Assembly (NCBI GenBank): GCA_002372135.1
Contig: DFIN01000014.1
Location: 1 to 21,837, forward strand
Direction of reading: 5' to 3'
DNA length: 21,837 bases
Origin: Bacteroidales bacterium UBA3696
GTDB lineage: Bacteria; Bacteroidota; Bacteroidia; Bacteroidales; Paludibacteraceae
In this document: in pieces, positions 13,369 to 21,799 of the stretch
Layout: the number at the start of each line of letters is the position of its first letter
How positions within the stretch are numbered: the stretch's first letter is position 1
Notes under the pieces: generated by a model
What the model saw: the letters and a program-made list of their open reading frames with translations, nothing else
Told to the model about the DNA's origin: nothing
Databases searched by the model: none
Program-made: the position numbers and the translations under genes

Positions 13369-14379
13369 ATGGTAAGTAAAATGAGAAGATACCTGTTATT
13401 TTTCTGTGTTAGTTTGTTGTTGTGTGTAGGATGTCGTCGTGTGACGGTGGATTTTACGTATTCACCTGCTTCGCCTCGCAGCGGTGAAGCAGTAACCTTT
13501 ACCAATCTGAGCACCAATGGAGAGGATTATGAGTGGAAATTCGGGGACAACCATACTGCGACCGCTAAAAATTCGACACATACATTTGGTAAAGCCGGTA
13601 CATATATCGTAACGTTAGAGGAAACGCATAGTCATCAGCAATGCCGGCACGCGGTAGTGGTTACCGATAGTTTGCCTGCCATCGCCTTCTCGTCCGATAG
13701 TATATGTCGTTATGATAGCGTTTGGCTGTATGCACAAGTGTGGAATCCGTATGACCATAGCGTTACCTGTCAATGGAGTCTTGATACTTATACCCAACTA
13801 TTGAAGGGGCAACTCACAGACGATTCGATTTGTGTGCTCTTTACGCGTGCTTCTGACGGATTGTTGGAGGATGTGGTCGTGGCCTTGACGGTTCGAATAG
13901 ACGATACAAGTTATGAAGTAACCAAGGCCGTTACCGTGTATGAGAAACCCACTTGGGCAGTTGTTTTGCGCACAGGTTCGGGCGATTGGTATCAAACCGT
14001 CTATTTGCCTTATTATGACGAGCCTATATCGCTATCTGAACTATCTTCTGCCGTTCGTTTTGATGAGGCGGAGGCGCGTCAAGCGTTGGATGATGCCCGG
14101 ACTACCCTGCAAGTTGCTGACCCGATGGAGCAGAAGAAGTACTATGGCGGAGCCAACGGCTTGTTTGTCAGTCATACCAATGGTGCGAATGAAGTGTGTA
14201 TCACTGCCGACTCAATAGGTACATTGACCATTGACAGGGTGCATCAACGTCTGTTCTATTCCACCCAAAACGGCGTATATGCTTTGCCCCTGATTTATGC
14301 GGGCAGTAACCAAGTCGCCGATCCGCCGGTACGTATCAATAACCTGAATGAAGTGGTGGCAATCGTAACCATGGAATAA
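13369..14379 (+). CDS. PKD-domain lipoprotein
   Basis: A 336-aa protein. The signal peptide ends in a lipobox LCVGC (Cys22 counted from the first ATG; an alternative start at 13381 gives a shorter, equally good signal). Residues about 28-100 form one PKD domain: FTYSPASPRSGEAVTFTN, YEWKFGDN, HTFGKAGTYIVTL. Then come further beta-rich regions without recognisable family, one with YEKPTWAVVL. Around 235-260 is a short helical stretch (FDEAEARQALDDARTTL). The end (RLFYSTQNGVYALPLIYAG) resembles a beta-propeller-like blade. Probably anchored in the outer or inner membrane facing the periplasm or outside. It begins 25 bp after miaA and ends 31 bp before glycogen synthase, so it is likely cotranscribed, but a functional tie to either neighbour is not evident. 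Confidence 0.75.
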   Translation: MVSKMRRYLLFFCVSLLLCVGCRRVTVDFTYSPASPRSGEAVTFTNLSTNGEDYEWKFGDNHTATAKNSTHTFGKAGTYIVTLEETHSHQQCRHAVVVTDSLPAIAFSSDSICRYDSVWLYAQVWNPYDHSVTCQWSLDTYTQLLKGQLTDDSICVLFTRASDGLLEDVVVALTVRIDDTSYEVTKAVTVYEKPTWAVVLRTGSGDWYQTVYLPYYDEPISLSELSSAVRFDEAEARQALDDARTTLQVADPMEQKKYYGGANGLFVSHTNGANEVCITADSIGTLTIDRVHQRLFYSTQNGVYALPLIYAGSNQVADPPVRINNLNEVVAIVTME

Positions 14380-14410
14380 CAAATGTGTCAGTAAGAAAAG
14401 TAAGAAAGTT

Positions 14411-15973
14411 ATGCCTCAATATCTGTTTGAAACATCTTGGGAAGTGTGTAATCGCGTAGGGGGTATTTATGCAGTATTGTCCACCCGCGCTCGTCAGATG
14501 CAGTCGGAGATGCCCGATCGGATAGTTTTTTTCGGACCTGATTTAGGAGACCATTCCGACCGCTATTTTCATGAGGATAAACGCCTGTTCCGTTCGTGGA
14601 GACAGCGGGTGAATAACTCGCCGGATTTGCCTCAGGTGCGAGTGGGGCGGTGGCAAGTGCCGGGACAACCGATAGCGGTGTTGGTTCGATATGACCATTT
14701 ATGGTCGCGCAAGGACGCTATCTATGGCTGGGCATGGGAGCAGTTTGGCGTACAAAGTCACGCCGCATACGGCGACTATGACGATTCGTGCCTTTTCGGC
14801 TATGCCGTAGGGCAGGCAATGCAGACCTTGTCCGAGCAACTGTCCCAACCTGTGATTGCTCATACCAACGAGTGGCAGACAGGATTTACGGTCTTCTATC
14901 TGCGCGCTTTTTGCCCCTCTATTCGTACTCTCTTTACTACGCACGCCACAGGCATAGGACGCTCTATTGCAGGCAATGGTAAACCGCTGTATGACTATTT
15001 TACAGGGTATCATGGCGACCAGATGGCGGAGGAATTGAACATGGTCAGCAAGCACTCGGTGGAGAAGCAGGCTGCCCATTATTGCCACTGTTTCACAACG
15101 GTAAGCGAACTGACAGCTCGCGAATGTACGCAACTGTTGGATAAGTCGCCGGATATAGTAACCCCTAACGGTTTTGAACCTGATTTTGTCCCCCAAGGTA
15201 AGGACTATACACGTGCCCGCAAAGATGCACGGACGGCTCTTATCCGTGTGGCGCAAACGATGACCGGTAAGCCTATCGATAATCCGCTTATGCTGGCTAT
15301 TGCCGGAAGGTTGGAGTGGAAGAACAAAGGTATAGATGTCTATTTGCAGGCTATGGAGCAGTTGGCTCAGCAAACGGAGAACGAGGTTTCTTCCTGCCGA
15401 CCGATAGTAGCATTTCTACTCATTCCTTATTTGGAAAGAGAGATATGGACTCGCGGGCGTGTTACGATTATTTCCTTACCCTATTACCTGCCCGTTTCGC
15501 AAGAAACGATGCAACAACCAACGCTGACCACCATCCAAAAGCAAGTGCTCAGTTTGCTGCAGGACAAGTCCTATTACGACTTATTGGTGGGTATGGATCT
15601 AACCGTTTTCCCCAGTTATTATGAACCTTGGGGCTATACGCCGATGGAGTCAATTGCCTTCCATATCCCCACTATTACCACCGACTTGGCAGGCTACGGG
15701 GTATGGGCTGCCGCGCATGCCAAAACCCTTAATCAACCGCTATCCCCTGCTCATCCGATACGACCGATTACTGTGCTGCATCGCACGGATAGTAATAGCC
15801 AAGATGTAGTCAATGGAATAATCAGCACCGTCAAGGAGTTTGCGGCTTTGACAGAAAAGCAAGTTCAGCAACTGAAACGGAAGGCAGAGCAACTGTCGAA
15901 GAAAACGACGTGGGAGCAATTCTTTCCTTTCTATCAAAAGGCTTATCGGATTGCGTTGCAGAAGAAGTCTTAA
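14411..15973 (+). CDS. Glycogen synthase, GT3-like
   Basis: A 520-aa glycosyltransferase that adds glucose from a nucleotide sugar to glycogen. N-terminal ETSWEVCNRVGGIYAVLST is the eukaryote-like (GT3) nucleotide-sugar loop, distinct from the KTGGL of bacterial GlgA. Other motifs are YGDYDDSCLFGYA, FTTHATGIGRSIAGN, ELNMVSKHSVEKQAAH, CFTTVSELTAREC, TPNGFEPDFVP, AGRLEWKNKGIDVYLQAM and the C-terminal acceptor region FPSYYEPWGYTPMESIAF, which carries the E-x7-E catalytic pair. This GT3-like enzyme is the usual glycogen synthase of Bacteroidales. Its stop codon overlaps that of ribF on the other strand by the bases TTA(A), so no room is left for a terminator between the convergent operons. Confidence 0.93.
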   Translation: MPQYLFETSWEVCNRVGGIYAVLSTRARQMQSEMPDRIVFFGPDLGDHSDRYFHEDKRLFRSWRQRVNNSPDLPQVRVGRWQVPGQPIAVLVRYDHLWSRKDAIYGWAWEQFGVQSHAAYGDYDDSCLFGYAVGQAMQTLSEQLSQPVIAHTNEWQTGFTVFYLRAFCPSIRTLFTTHATGIGRSIAGNGKPLYDYFTGYHGDQMAEELNMVSKHSVEKQAAHYCHCFTTVSELTARECTQLLDKSPDIVTPNGFEPDFVPQGKDYTRARKDARTALIRVAQTMTGKPIDNPLMLAIAGRLEWKNKGIDVYLQAMEQLAQQTENEVSSCRPIVAFLLIPYLEREIWTRGRVTIISLPYYLPVSQETMQQPTLTTIQKQVLSLLQDKSYYDLLVGMDLTVFPSYYEPWGYTPMESIAFHIPTITTDLAGYGVWAAAHAKTLNQPLSPAHPIRPITVLHRTDSNSQDVVNGIISTVKEFAALTEKQVQQLKRKAEQLSKKTTWEQFFPFYQKAYRIALQKKS

Positions 15974-16866
15974 AACTCCGTAGCGTGCTGTATGTCAGTG
16001 GCTATTTGTGCGCGAAGAGCTGCCAAGGAAGCAAATTGCACTTCGTCGCGCAAACGATGTATAAACTCTACACGGAGCGATTGATCGTATAGATTGCCCT
16101 CAAAACCAATAATATGCACCTCCAGATGAGAGGTCTGGGAGGGCGTACATTCAATAGTCGGGTTATCTCCGATGTTCATTACCCCGCGATAGATCCTCTT
16201 GTTGAGTTCAACCTGAACGGCATATACGCCTTTTTGAGGAATCAGTTTATTGGCTTCAGCGAGTTGCAGATTAGCGGTTGGAAAACCTATCTTTGTTCCT
16301 ATTTGTTTACCATGAACCACTTGCCCCGAAACGGAATAGGCATAGCCTAACATGTCGTTGGCGTGCTCTATCCTGCCATCTTCCAGAGCCTTGCGAATGA
16401 GTGATGAAGAGATATATGGCTCATTGTTGGTTGTGGTTTCTGTGTAAGGGAGTGCGTGAAGGATTTGTACTCCGGCTCGCTGACCGGCACGCTTATAGTC
16501 TTCTATTGAACTCAGGCGATCGCTGCCAAAATGGTGGTCATACCCCATAAGAAGAGTGGTTACCGACTCTTTTTCATGCAGGTAGCGAAGAAATTGCTCG
16601 GCTGTCAGGGTATGAATCTGCGAGAAATCAAGTATGCAAACGCGGTCAATACCGGTTGCTGCTAAGCGGGTTCGTCTTTCGTCGCAAGTGGTTAGCAACT
16701 TTTCCGGAGAGCCTTTGAGCATGGTGCGCGGGTGTTCGCTAAACGTTACAACCATACTCTCCAAACCGAGGCGTCGGGCTTCGTCCATAGCCTGACGAAG
16801 AAGGTATAGATGCCCTTTATGCACTCCGTCAAACATTCCTATGGTGGCTAATCGTGCGTTATACAT
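15970..16866 (-). CDS. ribF: Bifunctional riboflavin kinase / FAD synthetase
   Basis: A 298-aa enzyme that makes FMN and then FAD from riboflavin. The N-terminal FAD synthetase half has IGMFDGVHKGHLYLL (residues 9-23, nucleotide-binding), MGYDHHFGSDR and ISSSLIRKAL. The C-terminal flavokinase half has GKQIGTKIGFPTANL, YRGVMNIGDNPT, HIIGFEGNLYDQSLRVEF and the closing helix with LAALRAQIATDI. I start at MYNA (16866), which overlaps the end of the phosphoesterase gene by 8 nt; a start at 16878 (MNWG) is possible. It is the last gene of the minus-strand operon. Confidence 0.95.
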   Translation of the reverse strand: MYNARLATIGMFDGVHKGHLYLLRQAMDEARRLGLESMVVTFSEHPRTMLKGSPEKLLTTCDERRTRLAATGIDRVCILDFSQIHTLTAEQFLRYLHEKESVTTLLMGYDHHFGSDRLSSIEDYKRAGQRAGVQILHALPYTETTTNNEPYISSSLIRKALEDGRIEHANDMLGYAYSVSGQVVHGKQIGTKIGFPTANLQLAEANKLIPQKGVYAVQVELNKRIYRGVMNIGDNPTIECTPSQTSHLEVHIIGFEGNLYDQSLRVEFIHRLRDEVQFASLAALRAQIATDIQHATEF

Positions 16867-17368
16867 GCCCCAATTCAATCACCTCCAAGTCTTTTATCTC
16901 TTTCCCGTCAATGACGAAGCGAAGTAGCGTTTGTACCGTTTGCCAGCCTTGTTTGCCTGCTGCTCCCGGATTCATGGTAAGCATACGATATAGCGAATCG
17001 TATTGTACTTTGAGGATATGGCTATGTCCGCATACAAAGAGTTGAATAGGGTCATCGCCCTTTTGGCTGCGCTCGAACATAGGGATGAGCCACGGATTAT
17101 AATGCCCCGGATAGCCTCCTATATGCGTCATGAGCACATTGACTTCTTCTACTCGAAAACGGTAAAACTCAGATAGTGAATAGCGCACATCGCCGCCATC
17201 CATATTGCCGAATACGGCGCGTGTAGGTCGAAACTCGCGCAGGGCTTGCAATACTTCGTAAGAACCTATATCGCCCGCATGCCATATCTCATCGCAGGAA
17301 GCGAAATGGCTAAATACGCGCTTATCTAAATAACCGTGTGTATCAGATAAAATACCGATGCGGGTCAT
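16859..17368 (-). CDS. YfcE/MJ0936-family phosphoesterase
   Basis: A 169-aa calcineurin-like metallophosphodiesterase. Metal-binding motifs are SDTHG (Asp9, His11), HAGDIGS (Asp33), FGNMDG (Asn55), MTHIGG (His82) and GHSH (114-117); the set is complete. The family cleaves phosphodiester bonds with Mn or similar metals; the physiological substrate is usually unknown. Gene is 4 bp from the end of the GldF-like gene and overlaps ribF, so it is translated as part of the same operon. Confidence 0.92.
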   Translation of the reverse strand: MTRIGILSDTHGYLDKRVFSHFASCDEIWHAGDIGSYEVLQALREFRPTRAVFGNMDGGDVRYSLSEFYRFRVEEVNVLMTHIGGYPGHYNPWLIPMFERSQKGDDPIQLFVCGHSHILKVQYDSLYRMLTMNPGAAGKQGWQTVQTLLRFVIDGKEIKDLEVIELGHV

Positions 17369-17372
17369 ATCG

Positions 17373-18032
17373 TCATTTCTTACGGGAAACGATAATCATG
17401 GTTAGCCAGATACAAGCAATGGTCACGGAGAGAAAGAAGAACACGTCGCGAACATCAATCACGCCTCGGGCTAAACTGCGAAAATGCGTCTGGAACGTTA
17501 GCCAATAAAGTGCAAAACAGGTTACGACGCCGGTCAGATAACTGACAATCTGATTCCTATTCCACGAGGCGCACAACATACCTACGGCAGTAAAGGTACT
17601 GCTGAGCAATAGCAGTCCCACCATACCTCCGGCAAACGCACCGCCGTCCACATTACCAATAGGTTCGGCTATGTGATATAGCACCCGATAGTGCACAATG
17701 CATGGCAATATACTGACTGCGGTCAGCGTCCATGCTGCCATGTATTTGCCCCAAACCATGCGGGATACGGACACACGCTTGGATAGCAGCAGATCCCACA
17801 TACCGGATTGTTTTTCTTCCGAAAAAAGACGCATCGTCAGTGCCGGACACAAGAGCATCAGCAGCCACGGAGAGAGTGTAAACAACCCGTAGGCATCGGC
17901 ATAACCGCTCTCTATGATGTTCCATTCGCCCGGGATAACCCATAGGAACAAACTGATGGTCAGTAAATACAGCCCGATGACGATATAGGCAATGGGGGTC
18001 GAAAAATAGTATGTCAGTTCTTTGCGATACAA
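17373..18032 (-). CDS. gldF: ABC-2 permease, GldF-like
   Basis: A 219-aa membrane protein with about six transmembrane segments. The N-terminal YRKELTYYFSTPIAYIVIGLYLL, then LSPWLLMLLCPALTMRLFSEEKQSGMWDLLLS, is characteristic of GldF, the permease of the Gld ABC transporter linked to gliding and cell-surface functions. Start is not clear: the frame has no ATG or GTG between the previous gene stop and this region, and TTG at 18032 is the best candidate, 31 bp after the peptidase stop. Relatives usually carry a few residues before YRKEL. The partner genes gldG and the ATPase gldA are not adjacent, which is unusual for gldF/gldG. A generic ABC-2 permease remains possible. Confidence 0.75.
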   Translation of the reverse strand: MYRKELTYYFSTPIAYIVIGLYLLTISLFLWVIPGEWNIIESGYADAYGLFTLSPWLLMLLCPALTMRLFSEEKQSGMWDLLLSKRVSVSRMVWGKYMAAWTLTAVSILPCIVHYRVLYHIAEPIGNVDGGAFAGGMVGLLLLSSTFTAVGMLCASWNRNQIVSYLTGVVTCFALYWLTFQTHFRSLARGVIDVRDVFFFLSVTIACIWLTMIIVSRKK

Positions 18033-18063
18033 GGCAGAAAGGCGTTTTTGTGGCGAATGGCAG

Positions 18064-19446
18064 TTAATCTTCGCACATGAACATCGGATCCCACATGGGC
18101 AGTTGAACGGGCTTTTGGTTCATCAGTTTAAGCAGGCGTTCGGGCACGTATTTTTTCTCGGCAACAAGGCGGAACATGTATTCGTGGAACCATTCGTCGG
18201 TCATAATCAGATGTCCTTTGTAGCCGCTCTTTTCGCCCCAACTGTTTTCTACCATCCACTTAACGGGTTTGTCGTCGGCTATATCCACTGCCACCAACGC
18301 CATAGCATGGGTGCTACCGCTGGCGTGGGTCATGACGCGTTGCTTTTTGTTCATCGGAAAATCAACGCCTAACAGCGATCCGTAGTCGTAGTTGTTCATC
18401 GAGAGGTAGCCGCGCTCGCCGTCCAGTTCTTTACCTACATCGCAGCCGATGTACATAGCTGTGCTGTCTTTTAGTGAGGCTATGGCAACTTCCTGCATAT
18501 CCTCAACGGGAACATTGAGGTAGCACCAGTTGTTGCCCTCGTAGGTATGACGGTCCATATCAATTTCGTACAGCTTGTAGTATTCACGAGAAGGGTCGTT
18601 CATGAGCATCACGTAGTCGGAAACTTGTGTGTTGGAAGCAAAACGTTGGGCAAACGAGAGTGGGGTGTAGGTCTCTGTGGAGAGAATGGAGTCTTTTTGG
18701 TTGCGCATCGACCATGTGAATAGCTGCGGAGGTGTGCCCAAAGTGAGGCAAAGCAGACGGTAAATGGTCTTCAACTGCTCTTCTTTGCGGGCTTGCAGTT
18801 GCTTGGCATTGCCTTTCATCTCACGCAGTTCCAAACCAAATTCGCGCAATTTAAGCACCAGAATCATGTGCATGCGGCCTGTGTTGTTGGCATTGTATGT
18901 TTCGTGCATAACCTCTTTGGGTACTGCTCCGTATTTGGTAACGAGATTAGCCACGCCCGTGAAGGTGCCGCCATCGCTGATGGGGGACGAGAACAAGGCT
19001 TCAACCTTGCGGTCATCCATAGGTAGTTTGCGCGTGTCGATAATGGTTTGCAAGAACAGGTTACTTTTCTCCAACTGGTCGAAGAAGAACAGATAACTTT
19101 GTGAGAACTCAAATGAAGCCATATCCGGATTCTGACGATGCATCTCGGCGCGAAGTATATTCAGCCCGCAGAACAGCCAGCATCGACCCGATTGCTTTTG
19201 GTCGGTTATGCCCACTTGCGGTACGCGATACGTAAAGTGCGTGTCAAAATAGCCGTCCAACCCTTCTTGATTTTGAACCAGTGTGCGCATATCCACTTTG
19301 CCGATGGCATTGCGTATGGCGCGGTCTTGCGCTGTGGGTTGATAATCGGATTGCATACGCTGCATCAGCTCGGGCGTAATCTGCTGAGCCTGAATAGTCA
19401 ATGAAAAACTAATCAATGCCAAAAGCGGGAATAGGGTCGATTTCAT
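18064..19446 (-). CDS. C1B-family cysteine peptidase with signal peptide
   Basis: A 460-aa papain-like peptidase of the bleomycin hydrolase/aminopeptidase C type (C1B). Signal peptide residues 1-20 (LFPLLALISFSLTIQAQ). Catalytic Cys89 in QKQSGRCWLFCGLN, His380 in SGSTHAMALV and Asn401 in ENSWGEKSGYKG form the full triad. The body shows the usual C1B features (ISDGGTFTGVANLVTKYG; NNWCYLNVPVED). Export is a Bacteroidales feature; cytosolic PepC proteins lack it. It probably trims peptides in the periplasm. Located within the nusB-yajC operon, 32 bp after the YbbR-like gene. Confidence 0.93.
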   Translation of the reverse strand: MKSTLFPLLALISFSLTIQAQQITPELMQRMQSDYQPTAQDRAIRNAIGKVDMRTLVQNQEGLDGYFDTHFTYRVPQVGITDQKQSGRCWLFCGLNILRAEMHRQNPDMASFEFSQSYLFFFDQLEKSNLFLQTIIDTRKLPMDDRKVEALFSSPISDGGTFTGVANLVTKYGAVPKEVMHETYNANNTGRMHMILVLKLREFGLELREMKGNAKQLQARKEEQLKTIYRLLCLTLGTPPQLFTWSMRNQKDSILSTETYTPLSFAQRFASNTQVSDYVMLMNDPSREYYKLYEIDMDRHTYEGNNWCYLNVPVEDMQEVAIASLKDSTAMYIGCDVGKELDGERGYLSMNNYDYGSLLGVDFPMNKKQRVMTHASGSTHAMALVAVDIADDKPVKWMVENSWGEKSGYKGHLIMTDEWFHEYMFRLVAEKKYVPERLLKLMNQKPVQLPMWDPMFMCED

Positions 19447-19478
19447 AGCTTGCTCCTTTGTTTAATGGTTACGTGTTT

Positions 19479-19901
19479 TTATTCTTCTTCAATGATGTAC
19501 TCTACTTCTTCCGGCTCAATGCGAACGCTCATGGCTTCTTCGCTTGCCACATCGGCGTGAAGCACTAGTACATCGGTTTGGGTCATCGGGTAAGAACACC
19601 ATATACGCATATCCTCCTTCGAGATGTCTTCGTATTGATTCACCCTAACGCGTACATACACATCGGCTTTGTTGGGGAAAATGCGGATGGTCTTTCCGTC
19701 GGGCACACCGATTACCTCAATAGGCAGTTCAAGGTGCTTCTCCGTGATACGCTGGGAAGGCAATTCGTCTTGCGACTCGGTTTCCTGATGGGTCTCGGCT
19801 GAGGCGGCTACTGACTGTTTATGCCAGGCGTTGACCCACCAAATGCAGAATGCAAACAATACGAATAGGAGGTAGGTTAGTATGTTCTTACTCCAATGCA
19901 T
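19479..19901 (-). CDS. Short YbbR/CdaR-like membrane protein
   Basis: A 140-aa protein with one N-terminal transmembrane helix (ILTYLLFVLFAFCIWWVNAW), a Ser/Glu-rich linker and one beta domain (LPIEVIGVPDGKTIRIFPNKADVYVRVRV...). This fits a YbbR-like protein in type and in position next to yajC, as in Bacteroides. Relatives there are usually over 300 aa; here the frame is complete but has a single domain and ends in an acidic tail (EPEEVEYIIEEE). It starts 3 bp after the yajC stop. Role unknown; YbbR/CdaR proteins regulate diadenylate cyclase in Firmicutes, which need not apply here. Confidence 0.65.
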   Translation of the reverse strand: MHWSKNILTYLLFVLFAFCIWWVNAWHKQSVAASAETHQETESQDELPSQRITEKHLELPIEVIGVPDGKTIRIFPNKADVYVRVRVNQYEDISKEDMRIWCSYPMTQTDVLVLHADVASEEAMSVRIEPEEVEYIIEEE

Positions 19902-19904
19902 GCC

Positions 19905-20249
19905 TTATTTTTTCTCGTCCTCTTTCTTCACGTCCTGTTGGGCATCTTCGGCGGAAGCATATACGCTGCCCTTGTCAATTTTAATGACGGTGTCTTTGCT
20001 GATCTCTATCAAGAAAGTGGTTTCTTGTACTTCCTTGATAATGCCGTATATACCGCCGGCAGTAACGACTTTGTCGCCTTTTTTCATCGCTTCACGCTGC
20101 TGTTGCAACTCTTTCTGCTTCTTGGTTTGCGGGCGAATCATAAAGAAGTAAAAAACGACAAATATAAGGATCATCATGATCCAAAAACTCCACTGACTGC
20201 CCTGGGCACCTGTGCCGGCAGCGGCATCCAATAAAAATAAGTTCATCAT
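19905..20249 (-). CDS. yajC: Preprotein translocase accessory subunit YajC
   Basis: A 114-aa protein with one transmembrane segment (residues about 22-41, WSFWIMMILIFVVFYFFMI), then RPQTKKQKELQQQREAMKKGDKVVT and AGGIYGIIKEV, the family signature. It associates with SecDF in the inner membrane. The C-terminal extension is acidic and basic (AEDAQQDVKKEDEKK). Starts 39 bp after nusB and ends 3 bp before the YbbR-like gene, an order kept in many Bacteroidales. Confidence 0.97.
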   Translation of the reverse strand: MMNLFLLDAAAGTGAQGSQWSFWIMMILIFVVFYFFMIRPQTKKQKELQQQREAMKKGDKVVTAGGIYGIIKEVQETTFLIEISKDTVIKIDKGSVYASAEDAQQDVKKEDEKK

Positions 20250-20288
20250 AGTAGGTATCGGTTTTTTGTTTGTTATATGGTTGTAAGG

Positions 20289-21251
20289 TTATTTGTACGA
20301 CTTGAAGAGTGCATAATTGTCTTTCTCTTCCTTGAGCACTTGGTCCAAAATGCCGTTGATGAAGGTGTGACTCTTGTCGGAACTATATTGCTTGGCTATT
20401 TCGATGTATTCGTTGAGTGACACCTCGAGGGCTATCTCCGGGAATGAAAGTATTTCGGCTAATGCGGTCATCATGATGATGCGATCCATATATGCCACGC
20501 GGTCGGCATCCCAGTTCTTGAGATGTCGGTTAATCATTTCCATGTAGGTGTCGTGGTGGTCAATAGCGGCTTGCAACAAGTCTTGCCCAAAGGCTAACTC
20601 TTCCTCTTTGTCAAACATCGGCAGCAAGGGAACTTGATCGGATAGAGAATCGGAAGATGTATGTTCTTTGAACCGTTTGAGCGTTTTGATGACATAACTC
20701 AATACCACATCAAAATCGGTGGCCCAATGGTTGCGGTCTAATACCACTTCCATCTCTTCCAACGCCGGTATAATCTCTTCGTTACGGGGGAGCAAGTCTT
20801 GGTATATGCGGCGGAAAAGGTGCTTGTCGTCGTCGTATGTAACGGTTTCCAATTGCATATAGTTCTTCCAGAAAGGAGTGGTCAGCATCTCCTTATAGAC
20901 ACTGCTCACGGCATTCATACCCGCGTCCCAACTGAGTTGGTATTCTTCGGTAAAATGTCGCAACTCGTGGTGGTGGAACAAGTCGTCTGCCAATCGGTTG
21001 TTGATAAAACGGCGGTCGGGCACGAAGTGGGTATGTGTGGCACGTGCACGAGCCTCGCTTTCCTCCATTTGCTGCTCCGCATACCGAATCAGTTCGCCTG
21101 CAAAGCCGAACAACTGAATGTAAAGAGCATACGTGTCTGTAAAACTGCGAAGCAAGGCTTTTCTTGCTTGAGCGGGGGTAGAGTCCTCCGCCTGATAATA
21201 GGCGAACAGCGTCTGAATAACGCGGGTCCGCACCATCGTGCGATTGATCAT
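20289..21251 (-). CDS. nusB: Transcription antitermination factor NusB, extended Bacteroidota form
   Basis: A 320-aa protein. The C-terminal 110 residues are the NusB fold (WDADRVAYMDRIIMMTALAEILSF, VSLNEYIEIAKQYSSDKSHTFINGILDQV). The long N-terminal part begins RTRVIQTLFAYYQAE, itself NusB-like, and is typical of Bacteroidota, where NusB is roughly twice the E. coli length. It binds boxA RNA with NusE in rRNA antitermination. The first ATG (21251) is used; MVRTRV five residues later is an alternative. First gene of the seven-gene operon ending with ribF. Confidence 0.97.
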   Translation of the reverse strand: MINRTMVRTRVIQTLFAYYQAEDSTPAQARKALLRSFTDTYALYIQLFGFAGELIRYAEQQMEESEARARATHTHFVPDRRFINNRLADDLFHHHELRHFTEEYQLSWDAGMNAVSSVYKEMLTTPFWKNYMQLETVTYDDDKHLFRRIYQDLLPRNEEIIPALEEMEVVLDRNHWATDFDVVLSYVIKTLKRFKEHTSSDSLSDQVPLLPMFDKEEELAFGQDLLQAAIDHHDTYMEMINRHLKNWDADRVAYMDRIIMMTALAEILSFPEIALEVSLNEYIEIAKQYSSDKSHTFINGILDQVLKEEKDNYALFKSYK

Positions 21252-21274
21252 AGTGTCTCTGTCTTTTGCGGCGG

Positions 21275-21306
21275 CAAAAGTAACACTTCCCTATTAACTA
21301 CACAAA
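21275..21306 (-). promoter_or_regulatory. Promoter of nusB operon
   Basis: Minus-strand TTTG (21303-21306) and TACTTTTG (21275-21282) with 20 nt between them. The -7 box is 23 nt before the nusB start. Confidence 0.8.
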
Positions 21307-21366
21307 AAGACGATACTTTTTCTGCATAAAAAACGCAAGCATCTTCTAAATGCTTGCGTTGTCATG

Positions 21367-21437
21367 TTGCCTAACCAGGACTCGAACCCAGACAGACAGA
21401 ACCAGAATCTGTAGTGCTACCATTACACCATTAGGCA
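21367..21437 (-). tRNA. tRNA-Gln(CTG)
   Basis: A 71-nt cloverleaf. Acceptor TGCCTAA/TTAGGCA with discriminator A; D stem GTGT/GCAC; anticodon stem ACAGA/TCTGT with loop TTCTGGT, giving anticodon CTG; T arm CTGGG-TTCGAGT-CCTGG with two wobble pairs. CCA is not encoded. Confidence 0.93.
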
Positions 21438-21460
21438 ATGCTCTTTCTCAAAAGTGGCGA

Positions 21461-21491
21461 CAAAAGTAGGGCAAAGATTTGAATCAACAAA
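21461..21491 (-). promoter_or_regulatory. Promoter of tRNA-Gln
   Basis: Minus-strand TTTG (21488-21491) and TACTTTTG (21461-21468), 19 nt apart, 23 nt before the tRNA 5' end. Confidence 0.8.
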
Positions 21492-21540
21492 AAAATAACC
21501 TTAATTTTTTGTATCGTCTATGCAATACCTTTATTCTTGG

Positions 21541-21629
21541 CGGAAAGTGAGGGATTCGAACCCCCGGTACGACGTAATGCGTACACCACATTTCGAGTGT
21601 GGCTCTTTCGACCACTCAGACAACTTTCC
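21541..21629 (-). tRNA. tRNA-Ser(CGA)
   Basis: An 89-nt class II tRNA. Acceptor GGAAAGT/ACTTTCC with discriminator G; anticodon stem CCACA/TGTGG around CTCGAAA, anticodon CGA; a long variable arm (GTACGCATTACGTCGTAC) with its own stem; T arm with GGGGG-TTCGAAT-CCCTC-type pairing. CCA is not encoded. Confidence 0.93.
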
Positions 21630-21658
21630 TTTTTGCACTTCTTGTCGAAAAGCGACCG

Positions 21659-21689
21659 CAAAAGTACGGCTTTTTTCAAATTTGCCAAA
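21659..21689 (-). promoter_or_regulatory. Promoter of tRNA-Ser
   Basis: Minus-strand TTTG (21686-21689) and TACTTTTG (21659-21666), 19 nt apart, 30 nt before the tRNA. Confidence 0.8.
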
Positions 21690-21749
21690 AAAAGTGATAA
21701 ATTTTCGTGAATTTTAGCCGCTTTTTAGGCGGGATTATGTGAAATAAAC

Positions 21750-21757
21750 TATTTTTG
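21750..21757 (+). promoter_or_regulatory. -7 box of ettA
   Basis: TATTTTTG lies 43 nt before the ettA start codon. No convincing TTTG is seen 19-21 nt upstream, so only the -7 element is claimed. Confidence 0.6.
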
Positions 21758-21799
21758 CCCGCAACAATATCGTGAATATTAACAAGTAAAAGCATAAAT

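Noticed and set aside
13940..14218. Alternative-frame proteins inside the PKD lipoprotein and synthase genes
   Set aside because: They lie inside well supported genes, lack promoters or start context, and show no domain pattern.
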